NCBI GenBank assembly: GCA_018881555.1
Contig: JACAXG010000012.1
Span: 10,822,181 to 10,886,180, forward strand
Source of the DNA: Amblyornis subalaris
Taxonomy: Eukaryota; Chordata; Aves; Passeriformes; Ptilonorhynchidae
DNA length: 64,000 bases
Direction: 5' to 3'
Position 1 is the first letter of the stretch, and every line of letters starts with the position of its first letter. Both the position numbers and the translations under genes were made by a program. Below the pieces are notes generated by a model. The model was given only the letters and a program-made list of their open reading frames with translations, made no database searches and was not told the origin of the DNA. Below are positions 12,701 through 24,475 of this stretch, piece after piece.

Positions 12701-13946
12701 CCCTTTCAAATTTTAACCACTAATTTGGTGAATAGGCATTTTTTATATATGACCTAGACTTAGCTGAGTCTAGTAATAGAAGCATAGCTCTCCTAAAGCT
12801 GGATTTTAGTAGGCAGCTGTGGTGAAGTTCCCCATTTCTTTCACCTCTGTTACACTTGGAAGTGGAAATGACAAATTTTGAACTTCTGCAATTCCTCCAT
12901 TATCAGCAGGAAAAATCAGGAAGCCAAGACACTCTTAAGGTACTGGCTGCGTGTTTTGGGTACCTCAGGGCAATTGCTCATCTGCGAAATTTTGGCAGTG
13001 GAAAGGGAAGCCGACATGAGCTTGAATGAATGGGCAGGGATGTCATGCAGCCTTATCCCTTCTTTAGCACAGACTCAAAACCTCAAAGGGACACCTACAG
13101 AGAAGACGTGTAACAAGAACGTGCACTGGCAGGGAAAACAAAGGTATTGTTTGCAGAAATAAAGCAAATCATGAAGTACATGTCTTGTTTGCTTTTCTTT
13201 AAATAAACTGTACCAGTAGCAAAATCTAAAATTAAGAGAAAAGCTCTCAAAATCATAAATGGGAATTGGAGTGAGCAGGCCTTCAGGGCACCTTTAAAAC
13301 TACGTGACCTTGGCTTTGATATGCTGGCATGCACTTGAAATTGGGTAATTTTTGGTTTTAATGACACAAGTAGGACTGTGAATTAAAGCATAAAGAACTA
13401 TGAAGAAGGGAGTAACCTTTAGCTGATATACAAAAAGATGAATCAGAGGGACACCTAAATATGGTCTAAATGACAAGAAATGTAAAAACCAGAGATGAGT
13501 GTCGGTGAAATTACATGGAGAGTCAGGCCATGGGGATGTTGCACACTAGAACTGGGAAGAGAACAGAGAAATGGAGAGGCCTGTTTTGTAACTATTTTTA
13601 ATCTGCATGACTTAGCAACCTCACTTGACACCTCCTGTAAACCAGGAGTAACCCTCTGAGAGCAGGCTACAGCAGCAGCAGCATAGACTATTACAGTGAT
13701 GACTCCATCCCATTATTGGTTAGAAAAGGAAGAGAAGTGTTTTCGCAAGCTTGGGACTAACGAGACTGCTCGTGACAGAGAGGATGTGGTCATGTGTCTT
13801 TGCTGACACATCAGGTGATGTATTTGCCATATATTAGAGCATTAAGAGCTCTGAGAAGACTCAAGGGTGGGAATGCCAAGAAACAAGCAGAGAGAAAATA
13901 AAGCCATTTCTGCAATGGCTGGGTTGGACTAACTTTGCTGAGATGT

Positions 13947-13969
13947 TGGACAGACATCCAGTCTGTCCA
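13947..13969. repeat. Perfect 9-bp inverted repeat, 5-nt loop
   Basis: TGGACAGAC (13947-13955) and GTCTGTCCA (13961-13969) are exact reverse complements separated by ATCCA. No surrounding feature explains it. Short perfect hairpins arise by chance in tens of kilobases, so function is uncertain. Confidence 0.7.
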
Positions 13970-14278
13970 TCCGTGGATATGTCATCCAAGAAAATGAACT
14001 CACAAGCTTAGGGAAAGAAAGTCAGTCTGAGACAAACTCAATGCCAGTTTTGTCAACACTGAAATTGAAAAGAAAAAAAAAGAAAAAGTTACATTTGAAA
14101 ATGCTTGATTTCACTCACACTATTATAGTGTCTTTCCACTCCTCTCAGATAACCTTGCCTTGTATTTCTTACCTCTCTCTTCATAAATATAACTAAAAAA
14201 TCATTCCCACATACACAAAGGGTAAACTCTAATGAGCTTCTGGGGGAGCTCTAATGAAATTATTGTACACTTCTCCGT

Positions 14279-14310
14279 GAAAAGCATGAGTTTGAGTTCA
14301 TGCTTTTTCT
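14279..14310. repeat. Perfect 12-bp inverted repeat, 8-nt loop
   Basis: GAAAAAGCATGA (14279-14290) pairs exactly with TCATGCTTTTTC (14299-14310) across the loop GTTTGAGT. It is too short for a typical microRNA precursor. If transcribed rightward the RNA would form a stem followed by G, not a U tract. Confidence 0.8.
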
Positions 14311-16684
14311 TGGTTAAGGACAGCATCCCAAGAATATTTAAAATAAAATGTTGAACAGCAAATACAGTTTGTTCTTTAGAACAGATTTATATTACTAAAT
14401 GTATACTGAAATGCACCACAAGCATGCAGTGATGTAATTCAAGGCTAAAAATTAGTTGAAAAAACCCCAAATACTACTGCCTTTTGGACAGATAGGGGCA
14501 AAATTCAAGGTCTTGGGAGTGAACTGATACTTATTTTTTGGTTTAATCATGGTGCTGTCTCTCAGCACATCTGCTCATGGAACTGCTTCCAACAGGAATG
14601 TTTCTCTAAACATATGAAGAGTGTATCTGTACAATTTCCGAAGAGTTTTCTCTCCTGCTGAAGTTTCTCAGTGATTTCTCAGAAGAAAAAAAAATTTCCC
14701 ATGAAGGTGGTTCACCCTGTTGGTGTACTAAAGTGAGTGGGTGGTGGTTCTCACTGAAAGCAGTCTTCACAGTAGCTTTTGGCTGTCAGACCACTTATGT
14801 AGTTACCTAAACCTAGTACCTTAAAACAGTTCATAGGATCATAACCTTACTTTGACAGAGAATCACCTTTCTCTATTTTTTGCAGGCAGTTTAGTATAAT
14901 TCTTTGTAGCTGGGTAAACACTATAATTTCATTTACATTTTCAAATTTGTTTTCTATTAATTGTTAGATATATGAGAGAAATCCAGTGGATTAATTGCAA
15001 GTGCCATCTGAAGTTTGAATGCCTACAGTCTGTCAAGTTTCCATTTAATAAAATTCTGAGAATAAGCGCAACAAAATATCCTCTGGCAAATCAATACACA
15101 TAATGGAAAGAAGGAAATGGTACACAGGAGCTTCAAGACATTGCTTCTTAAAGATGAACAGAAACTAAAATTAAACTCAATACTTACTAATGATTTGCAA
15201 GGAAGCTTGAAATGAGAATATTTTAGGTAAGCCAGGTACTTGCAAAGAGATTGCTTTGAGCTCTCCAGCTCATATATACCTGGGTTGGGCTATCTCATTG
15301 CCAAATTCCCATTGCCAGGTTCTAGGAAATTCTCAACCCCAAAACAGCTCACAGAGTTTTACTTAAGTTTATCTCAGATGATAGAAAAGTACTTAGTTTG
15401 GACAGTGTGATTCTGAGATGACATTATTTATATTATGGGATGTGTCAAATTCATAACATAAGAATGACAAGAATTTGTTCCTGTTTTTCCAAGGGGGCTT
15501 TGGTTTTAAGGTAATGTACTCTTCTTGCCCTCAGAGAAGTATACAAATTTTGGCCCCATTATCTCAGAAGATATTAACAGTATCACAGCTATCAGTAATT
15601 AGACAAAAAATAGATGCAGCTTCTAAAAACAGTGAATCAGAAAATGAACTGCCAGTGCCTGAAAGTACTGCAGGCAACCCCTTCTTGAGAGCAGCATGCA
15701 CACGTTACAGGTCAGATCTGGCCACTTACATGATGTTGAGTGTCAGCTTCATCATTCAGGACAGCAGGGTCTTGATTCTTGTAATTTCTCCCTTTCTCCT
15801 CTTCCTCATTTAGACGAGGGAGAGACTTCATGGCCTTTAGTCACTTCTCTAAACAGGAAGAGTTGCTATCTATGCAGTTTCTTTTTTAAACTACTGTATT
15901 TTTAAGGAGCTGTTTGAACGGGGTTTTGTTATTTATTATTGTATTGAAATTGAACCTTGAGCTAGTAAAAACAATATTATGGTAGTGCTCTGGTTATAAA
16001 ACCAGAGCTGCTGTTTTCACAAAGAGGACACTTCAAATTGCTGCACAAAACTTTTGACTGCTGATCACCAAGAGGTTTGCAGTGTACAGGCCCCAGTTAC
16101 TGTGAGCAGCCAAGCAGCAGTAGACAGTTTTTCAGAGGTTATTGCTGGTAGTTTAATTGTAATCTAAAACACAGAGGAAAGTGATTTTTGCGGGGGAGGG
16201 TGGGGCCGATCAATATTACTGCAACTCTTTTCATTTTTTAAATGCCAGTTTTGTTGGACTGCAAAACAGCACAGAAACTGCATTCATTTNAAAAGTCAAT
16301 GATCTCCTGAGGGCAAAGGACAGACTCAGCCTTCATTCTAATATAACCTGATCAGCAATCATTCAGAAAGCTGAGTGAGGAGGAAAGAATAGGACTTCAA
16401 GAATTTGGCAGAGGCAAATGGAATTGCCCCCCAAACATCTCTACCTGTTCATTGCACCCATAACAGTTCTGTGTTCCTGACATACCCCACAGCTTTCTGC
16501 CTTGCTATGGCTCATGTTTAGCCCTTTGGCTGGAATCACCAGTGAAGTGACCCAGCCATTTTGGGTTATAAGCCATCTAAAGACAACAGACAACTCTGCT
16601 GTCTTGCCCTCAGAAAACCTGCTTTCCTGAAGTCTGAAAAATATAATGAGACTAACTTGCTCACGGAAATCTTTTCAGAGATCA

Positions 16685-16770
16685 GAGAATCACAGAATCA
16701 TCAAGGCTGGAAGAGACCTTCAAGATCATCCAGTCCAACCATAAACCTTGTACTACCACTAAACCATAAG
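16685..16770 (-). mobile_element. CR1 LINE 3' tail, antisense fragment
   Basis: The plus strand carries AGAATCACAGAATCATCAAG followed by the characteristic GGCTGGAAGAGACCTTCAAG and CATCCAGTCCAACC wording, then a degraded ACTAAACCAT. This is the reverse complement of the CR1 3' end, which terminates in ATTCTRTG-type octamer repeats. The element therefore reads leftward and its terminal repeats are at 16685. It is heavily 5' truncated, as most avian CR1 copies are. Confidence 0.85.
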
Positions 16771-16974
16771 ATGATTCAGTCTTCATAAGGCAGTTTGTAT
16801 TTTCAAGAATCTCCAAAAGCAACCCACCTTCTTTTTCCCAACATGACTTAAATTTACAGTTTCACCTGACCAGAGGCCTCAAAGAGATGTTCTGGTTTCC
16901 AGATGTAGAAAACCAGGCCAGCAATTCTGTTTCTTCTGGGGACAGCATTTCCATGTCCCTTTCTGACAATGTAT

Positions 16975-17587
16975 TCTTCAAAAGAACATAATCTCCAGGC
17001 CAGTCAGTCTCGCGTTGGTGCCTGGCAAGATCATGGAGCAGATTCTCCTGCAAACTATTCTAAGGCATATGGAAAATAAGGAGAAGAATGATGACAGCCT
17101 TATGACATGGCTTCCCTCAGGGGAAGTCATGCCTCACAAATGTGGTGGCCTGCTGCAATGGGGTTACAGTTGTTGATGGATAAGAGAAGAGCAACTGATG
17201 CCATCTGCCTGGAATTGTCCAAAGCATTTGGCACTGCCCCTCACGACACCCTTGTTTCTAAAGTGGAAAGACACAGATTTGGTGGATAATGGATTGGTTA
17301 GATGGTTGCTCTCAGAGTCAACAACTCAATGTCCAAGTGGAGACCAGTGACAAGTGACATTCCTCAGGCATTGGTATTGAGATTGGCACTATTTACCATT
17401 GGTGATATGGACAGTGGGACTGTCCCTCAGCAAATTTGCCAACGACACCAAGCTGTGTGGGGCGGTTGACACAGTGGAGGGAAGGGATGCCGTCCAGAGG
17501 GACCTGGACAGGCTGGAGAGGTTGGCACATGTGAGCTTCATGAGGTTCAACAAGGCCAAGTGCAAGGTAGTTGGAAGGTTTCTTTGA
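16975..17587 (+). mobile_element. CR1 LINE ORF2 reverse-transcriptase fragment, decayed
   Basis: Plus-strand translation gives pieces of the CR1 reverse transcriptase in the correct order but in different frames. First comes a segment around 16995-17090 with PVSLALVPGKIMEQILLQT. Next, 17107-17289 has the region DKRRATDAICLELSKAFGTA ending in a KVERHRFGG block. Last, 17399-17587 has [20 protein letters not shown] followed by [10 protein letters not shown] and FNKAKCKV. The catalytic FADD box reads FAND at 17435-17446, so a key acidic residue is lost. Frameshifts and an in-frame stop separate the pieces, so the copy is dead. It lacks the 5' half of ORF2, the C-terminal end and its own 3' tail. 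It lies beside an opposite-strand CR1 tail (16685-16770), which must be a separate insertion. Confidence 0.9.
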
Positions 17588-19944
17588 AGGATGGGAAACA
17601 GTACCTAAACCAGTGCAGGTGGTTTCTCCGTGACAGCGCTTGCCAAGGTGGAATTGTTGCTGAGTAGTAACAAGTACAGAGGAATGAATAAGAAAAATGT
17701 GTTGCTGATAAGGGCTCAAATGTAAGACTTAAGGGAACTATTTCTCTTCACTTCCCAGTCACTCTTCTCACTGCAGGCCCTTGAAGACCCTTGAAGTCTC
17801 TCACAACTGACTGCTATTACATGGTGTCTCTCTCAGCAGCCATGCCCTGGTGACACAGACGACATACAATGTATATGCATTTGGTTCCTGAGATACTGGT
17901 GAGGAATAATCTTCCCAAAATTAAGTTTTAAACCAGTTATGCTTCAATAGCTATGCAGGAGGAGACGGCTTGAGAACGCTTTCTTATTTGACATTTGCAT
18001 AGTGAACATACAGTGGAGCAATCTTTCACAGCACCACTGAAGTTAATGCCCTACTAAAACAAGTTCTCCTCAATGGACTTTGTTAGCTTTAGCCTGACCT
18101 TGTTTCCAGGGGATTAAAATTTAGCAATAATATTTTTATGGTCTTGAACTCTTTTCTGTTTTTGGAAGAAAGCATGTTGTTAAGATAAGTTCAGAAGGGA
18201 GGCAGAAATTTTGCTCCTTTAGTTTCACTTTGTCACGTTCTAGGAGGAGCAAACCAGAAGCCTCCCACAAAAAAAAAAGAAAAAAAGCTGACAGAGCTTT
18301 TTTAGAGAACTTATTTCCACACTGATCTTTAAAAAAGTATATATATGTAAAAAGTGATGTACAGCGTTTTGATACCTGTAGCTCTACTACTTTGTTGAGA
18401 TGTTTGAAGCTAGGATTTAATACAATTTAGTCTTCAATATTGCAAAACACCGACAAACTACAGGGAAGGAATGATTACTGAAATACTTAAAAACAAGCAA
18501 GCCATATGTGGGTGGCATGATTTCCATCTTTACCCATACACTCCAAACATGTACATTATCTTTGGCAGAAAGACACTAAACTGTTCGGAAAAATTGACAC
18601 TGGTGTTCAGTAGGGAACAGGGAGTCCTGTGGAGACAATGGGATGTAAGACTTTCCTCCCTTCGCCCCCCATTGTGCTTGTGGTTGGTGAAGTTCCAAGA
18701 GAATGTGGAAAAAAGATTTCTAAAGGTTTCTATTACCCTGAAACAATCATTTTCAGTAGTCACCTAGTGAACCCAAAGGAAGTCCACTTGGTTTAATTTT
18801 TTCCCCAAAACAATGATAAAACAAGTTTATAAAGGAACACGGTACTTACCGTTTGTCAGGCTCTAATTCAAGAGTTTAAAGCATTTTTCTGGCTTTACAC
18901 AGGCAAGTGTTTACCTCACTCAGTTGCTTAGTAGCTCCTTTCAAATCAATAGGAATGTAAATGTGCTATTAGTGAGGCACATGCTTTAGTCTTGCTGAAT
19001 CATGTCCTTTGCATGTCACAGTCATTACTGAAAAATTTGGTTGTGACCATACACCAAATTTGTTATGGAAGGCATGACATCAAGCTGGTGTGTGTGTGAA
19101 TGGCGGGGTAGGGGAAGGGTGATGATAAATGTTTTCAGCTGTGAGACTACCAAGCATTTAGATATTTGACAAGTTCTGCCATTTCCAGAAAAGTCCTAGA
19201 TGCTAGAAGCCAGGCATTTTAAAAGCCATGTTATTTCTTTAGGTACACTGCATACACATTAAAAAAACCCCAACCAAAACAACACCTTGATTTCTGCCAG
19301 GTGGTTATGTGACACCATAACAACAAATCTGCTTTTTTAAAGAAATGCTTCATACACACTGAACTCAGTATTGACCAAGATGACAGTGATTATTTCTCTA
19401 TTTGACAGCAACATTTAGGACCCTCTAATATGCAGAAAAATATTATCCCAAATATTACGTGGCTGTATGAGAAATGTAGTATACCATGCAGCGGATACTA
19501 AATCTGCTAAAATCAATATGCTCAATTCAGTAAGCTCTGAAATAAACGTCAATGCTAGTTTTGTTTCTCAAGGTTCGGTTTCCATAGAGATTTTTTTTAA
19601 TGACAATGGAAGAGAAAAATGTAAAAGATAAACCCAACATCTACAATGAAGCAGTAATGCTCATCTATCGTTAAGAGTCTTGGCTTGCTTTCTTTCCCAT
19701 AGAGATCTTTGCCCAGGAAAAAAGCTTCCCTTCCCTCTCACTCCTTCAAATTGCTTTAGCTTTTAGTTTCTTTAAGCCATCACAGAAAATGTCTGCATTT
19801 ATTTTATTGTAAGCAGCAAGATGTTTGATTGCTTCCAATTGCCAGAAGTTGTTGCAGAAAAGTATACAGCATAGCTATTCCAGAAATTATGTACTGTCTG
19901 CCTTAATGCATTGCCTCTCTGCTTTACCTTCTTTTGCTCATGCT

Positions 19945-20007
19945 CATATGATATAATCATAGANATATCATATGTTCACATATATAGATATCTATATATC
20001 TATATCT
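19945..20007. repeat. TA-rich block with a 10-bp inverted repeat
   Basis: CATATGATAT (19945-19954) is the exact reverse complement of ATATCATATG (19965-19974), with a 10-base spacer containing one N. It is followed by a degenerate TA/GATATC microsatellite to about 20007. Such blocks can form cruciforms and are often polymorphic in length. Confidence 0.75.
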
Positions 20008-23000
20008 CTTCATAGAAATGCCCAGATCTAAAAACATTTAATGCAGAGATGGAATCAGGGTAAGTGGTCTTTCAGAAGAATGAAGCACGCATCTTGTAAT
20101 TAAGAAAATAAAATATTTATTGAGGTCAGAGGTGGAAGTTTACTAGATTAAGGCAGCACAGTGGGAATAGAAAACTAGCTGTGCCCTAAGGATGGTTTTC
20201 TAGCTGAAGCACAGAAAGACATATTCATAGTGCAGTTAGCTCAGCCAAACTTAATTAGGTACACAGCACTCAGTGTGTTAATAGACTCTGTCTCCAATGA
20301 TTGACACTTCTCTTATGATCAGGTTGTTTTTTGTTAGAAGGTTGGGGTGTTAGTAGATAGATTGATGATCAAGAAGATGAAAATAAATGATAGCCTCACA
20401 ATTTACCTGGTATAAATCTGGAAAATACATGCATTGCGCTTTGTGCTGTCCAGGATAAATCACCATGTTCTTTCCGGAGTGTGATATCTGTTGTGGGAGA
20501 TCTGGTTTGTTTTAGGATTCCTCACATTAGCTAAAATTAATGATGATATTTTCTTCTATTTCCTTATTCAGAACATTTATTCATACAATCAACTCTAAGC
20601 TTAGAGTTTTTCAGGTGAATTTTTGGACACAGAATGAAATATAGGAACAAGAAAAACTCTTTCATGCAGTAAAGCTGCATTTTTAATCCCAGCAGTGATC
20701 TGTCATTCTCTGTTAAAGAGAAGATGCTGGATGTATTTTTAGACTAGCTTAATTCCACTATCTGCATGAGGTTTCTCCTTGCAGTAACAGGAGTAGTGCT
20801 TCACTGTGGTGAGTTGACACCTCATCTGTGCAGAGGCAAGGTGCTTTCTTCTTTGCTCTGAGAGAGGATTGTTTAAGGTTAAGCCAATAATTATGCCAGA
20901 GCTACAGGGATTGAGTATTAGGCCTACAGTAAGAGGGAATGGATTTAGAACATCATTGCTGGGAATACCTGCGATGTCCTTCATCTGAGGAGCCAGTCAG
21001 AGATTTGCTTCTCTTGAGCTATAATTTTTTACCTTCTATTATCTCTTCTGACTACTGAAGACTTTTATTCAGGTGCAGATTTACTGGAGGTGGTGTGTGA
21101 AAGTTGGCTAATTTAACTCTCCCATTAGTCTTGCCTCTTGCTGTGTTCCTCCAGAGTTAGCAACCAGTGATAAGCAATTGGAGGAGGGTATGGGAATGTA
21201 TACCAATAGAGATAATAGTGAACAAATTGTTGAGAGGGTGGTAAGCATCCTTTATCCAGATGGAATTATAATTATGATTTTTCTTGGCCAAGACAAGACA
21301 GATACAGTCATAAAAAGCCATGAGTTTTGAAATTCTGCTAATCTAATTGCTCTTTTNAGCCCCATTTGTTTATACAGGTGGGTACACATTTGAAAGTCAG
21401 CATAAAAGAAAGGCACAAAGTGAACAACTGATGCTCCTAATCAGATGCACTGCCTTGCCCTCAGTTCTCTCCTGAGAGGATCAAAGTGACAGCTGTCTAC
21501 CAGCTACTCCACATCTGAACTGGAATTGGGTTCTTATTAATTGGAGATACTGCTCTAGAGAAAGGCTTGGTAGGGGTGGGGGGTGTGAGTGGGTGTGTGT
21601 TAACCACAAACCTCAATTTCAGGATGCAGTTCAAATATCTCTGAAGACTGGACAGCAGGAATCCTCAGCTTGAAAAATACAATTAAGGTCTACAGCATGG
21701 GTCTGCTTCACAGAGGGTTTTAAAATGTAGTTCAAGATTGTCTCAGGGTAATTAAAATCAAAGGGTCAGAATCGGTTTCAGGCAAAATTAAAGGGGTGGA
21801 AAACATACATAATTATATGTTCACTGCTTTAATAGAAGAAATTTAATAGAAGAAAATAAAAGGTTTGACCTGAAATAGAAAATGGAAACTAATCTGGAAT
21901 ATACAAGTGTCACTTGAGTCAGGTGCCTAAAGTAACTGGCAGTGTCAAAAAGCTTTCTGCTCCTACCTTCCCCTTTGCAAAGGTGTATGGCTGATGTGTT
22001 GAAGTAGTATTTTAGGGAAAATTCAAAAAGGCATTACTGACCTGGAAGAATATCTGAAAGGAAGTGTCTGAGAACATTAAAGAAGCTCATCTGACATACT
22101 TAACCGATTTTTGAAGTGACACGGGTTATGAGAGATCTTTTTTATCTGCAGCTTCAGCAATTTTCATATTGTATAATAGTGTCCCTGAAGCTCTTGGAAA
22201 GCAGTTCTAACCATTGTCGTTCATAAGTCCCCCTTCCCAACATTCAGGCTTTGAGTAGATTAAGATTCCAAATACTAGATTTCTTTCACTGTTATGTCTC
22301 TGGGAAAAAGTCTAAGGAGTTGCCTTAGCAATAGAGAATTACCTCAGCAATGAAGTAGACTCTGTAACAGGCTTAATATTCAAGTATGACATAGAGATCC
22401 CCTGGAATATCTATTGGTGTGAGATGATCCAGTGTTATGGGTTCGACAGATGATTGACAGACACCTGTCTTTCAAACCAGGACATCCAGCCAATGATACT
22501 TTTATGCTTTCCAGGAGTCTTCAGGTCCTAGATAGAACCTTGCTTGAGAGAATGAACAGCTTTGGCATATTGGTCCCATTCTCAGCCTTCAGAGCTCGTT
22601 CTCATATGCGGTTATTGGAGATATGTGCAATTGCATACATCATTTTCATGCACGATTGGCTTTTACCTGGAAATCTGTGGGATCCATTGAGCAGGCATCC
22701 TACTGCAGCTTACATGCAGAAGTCTGATGTTCCCTTTACGTGTCACATTTATTGTGTGACGTAGAAAGGGGTGCCCTTGCATTACCATCCTCACAAACAT
22801 CCTATACTGACAGACAGTAACTCTGAAGTGTGACAGTTTCCATAGATGCCACTTCTCCTCAGGCAAGAAGAGGAAGATTCAGTGATTCCAGTCTTCCCCT
22901 TAGGGGCAGCTTTGAGCAGACAGTACCTTCAACCTGCATAAAACCTCAGAGATATTGTCTTTTCACCCTAATCGGAATGGAAAACTGAGCCTTAACTGAT

Positions 23001-23745
23001 AGGAACATAAAGGAAAAATATTTTTCTAGAGCTCTCTTTCAATTATGTCTAAAGGATCATGTTCTGAACATTAACTTGATGTTTCAATTTAACATTAGCT
23101 GTATTGTAACTGATGCCATAAAAAAAGAACGGCACACTGTCATTTCTGGTGCTACTCAAACCCTATGCGCAGGGACTAAAAGTGACTTACAACCAGTGAT
23201 GAGAGACACAAACCCTAGAAGCCATTTAATATATCTGGTATTCAAAAAATTTACTGTCTTTGATTTTTAGTAGTTTTCCTGTATGGACCTAAAAGCCCAC
23301 TTAGTGTTGCAGTTAGACACACTTAATTAGCAATATAATTTCTACTGGTCTGAGGAACAAGACTTGTAAATGAATGCAAATAATTCAAGTATGCTAGCCA
23401 GAATTAGGACAAGCATTGCAATGCCTAGGCTTGGAGGCTGAAATTAGAAGCACAAGACAATCCCAGTAAGTTACACACAAGGAGAGATGCACAGCTGGAA
23501 ACACAGTATGGAGTTTTTGACAATTAGTTTCATCCTGACTCTTTGCCAGTAAATCATAACTTCCTTTAGAAGGAGGGAGTACAACCCGTGCCTTTACTTT
23601 GAAATAATTTAATGGCCAGTACTTCTTTAAGACCTGGAATGAGATATTAGTGTTGAAATGGAAACTTAATAAAATTAGTAGAGAGAAGAATGAGAATATA
23701 CCAAATGATGAGGGAGATGATGATACTCAGAAATACTAAAGAAGC

Positions 23746-23798
23746 CCAAACCAATCAACCAACCAACTAACAACATGCCGCCCCCCCCGCCCCCCCCC
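23746..23798. repeat. A/C-rich low-complexity tract ending in a C-run
   Basis: CCAA-type repeats (CAATCAACCAACCAACTAAC) lead into ATGCCG and then two runs of C interrupted by a single G. It belongs to the family of A/C-rich islands found across the window. Confidence 0.75.
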
Positions 23799-24189
23799 AA
23801 TATATCTCTTGGACTAAGTAAGAAATCATAAAGGCAATGGATATTTTGAAATAAAGATGAAGGTGTAAATTGGATAAATAGGAATAGATTTTAAAAATGC
23901 AAATATAAGATAAAAAAAAAGGGAACTGACAGACAGTAAAAGTGATTAGTGAAGAAGTCATGTAAAAGTTTTGTTGACTGAACAAGTCCAATGACCTTAA
24001 AAGAACAAGTTTGATTGAGTGAAAGGTTAAGCAGTACTTGAAACTTTAGGAAGAAATCTGAACGGGCAAGACACTCCTTAAAATTTATCACGATAGATTA
24101 TTTCGTAATATTCATTCAGTCCCAAGTAACTTCAGAATTCCTCCCTGCTTCCACTGAGCACTCCTTTGTTCTTTCAAATTGTTCATTTC

Positions 24190-24475
24190 CTTTAGGTCTA
24201 TTCAGGAGCAATCATCACCTGCCCAGACAGTAATCAGATTATGCAAATGGTGCTCCAGAACCTTAACTAAAGTTTTAACCTGCTGTCATGTAAAACACCC
24301 TTTCTTTTCAAGCAATTCAAGACCCAGTCTGATGCTTTTTTCACACAGCTAATCATGCAACCTGGTATTTCATGTGCATATGCAACCTGCCAGTCTGATT
24401 TAATTGCATAAATCAGTTTCACCTCCAGTTTATCTAAGATCAGACCTTACATGAAATCAAACACTGCAGCATTTT
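24190..24475. promoter_or_regulatory. Candidate conserved enhancer-like block
   Basis: No coding frame is present, but regulatory motifs are dense: TAATCAGATTA directly followed by the octamer ATGCAAAT (around 24231-24248), CTAATCATGCAA near 24351, ATGCATATGCAA-like sequence near 24373, and TTTAATTGCATAAATCA near 24400. This repeated POU/homeodomain vocabulary is typical of developmental non-coding elements in gene deserts. Conservation is not visible from a single sequence, so this is an inference. Confidence 0.3.

Larger units (their letters stand above)
7060..16684. other. AT-rich non-coding stretch, no gene recognised
   Basis: Short open frames (up to 126 codons, near 12119) are scattered on both strands with no recognisable domains. 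Notable content: A/C-rich islands at 7222-7264 and 9965-10004, an A14 run at 8502-8515, a short CAG run near 13670-13684, and two perfect hairpins (13947-13969 and 14279-14310). Bases 11690, 12530 and 16290 are unresolved. It lies upstream of the minus-strand promoter and so is probably intergenic. Confidence 0.6.
17588..24189. other. AT-rich non-coding stretch, no gene recognised
   Basis: No coding exon can be supported. Open frames do not exceed 110 codons (22432-22764) and show no known domain. Content includes an A-rich tract near 18270, an A/C-rich island at 19260-19286, a TA-rich palindromic block at 19945-20007, and a C-rich run at 23778-23798 preceded by A/C repeats from 23746. Positions 19964 and 21357 are unresolved. 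Confidence 0.6.

Noticed and set aside
14279..14310. Hairpin as a microRNA precursor
   Set aside because: A 12-bp stem is far too short for a pre-miRNA, and no extended pairing was found on either side.
15475..15813. 112-codon plus-strand frame with hydrophobic C-terminus
   Set aside because: Looked briefly like a membrane protein, but no family is recognisable and the hydrophobic end comes from a T/C-rich tract.
22439..22450. GGGTTCGACAG as a possible tRNA T-arm
   Set aside because: No matching acceptor stem, D-arm or anticodon arm upstream.
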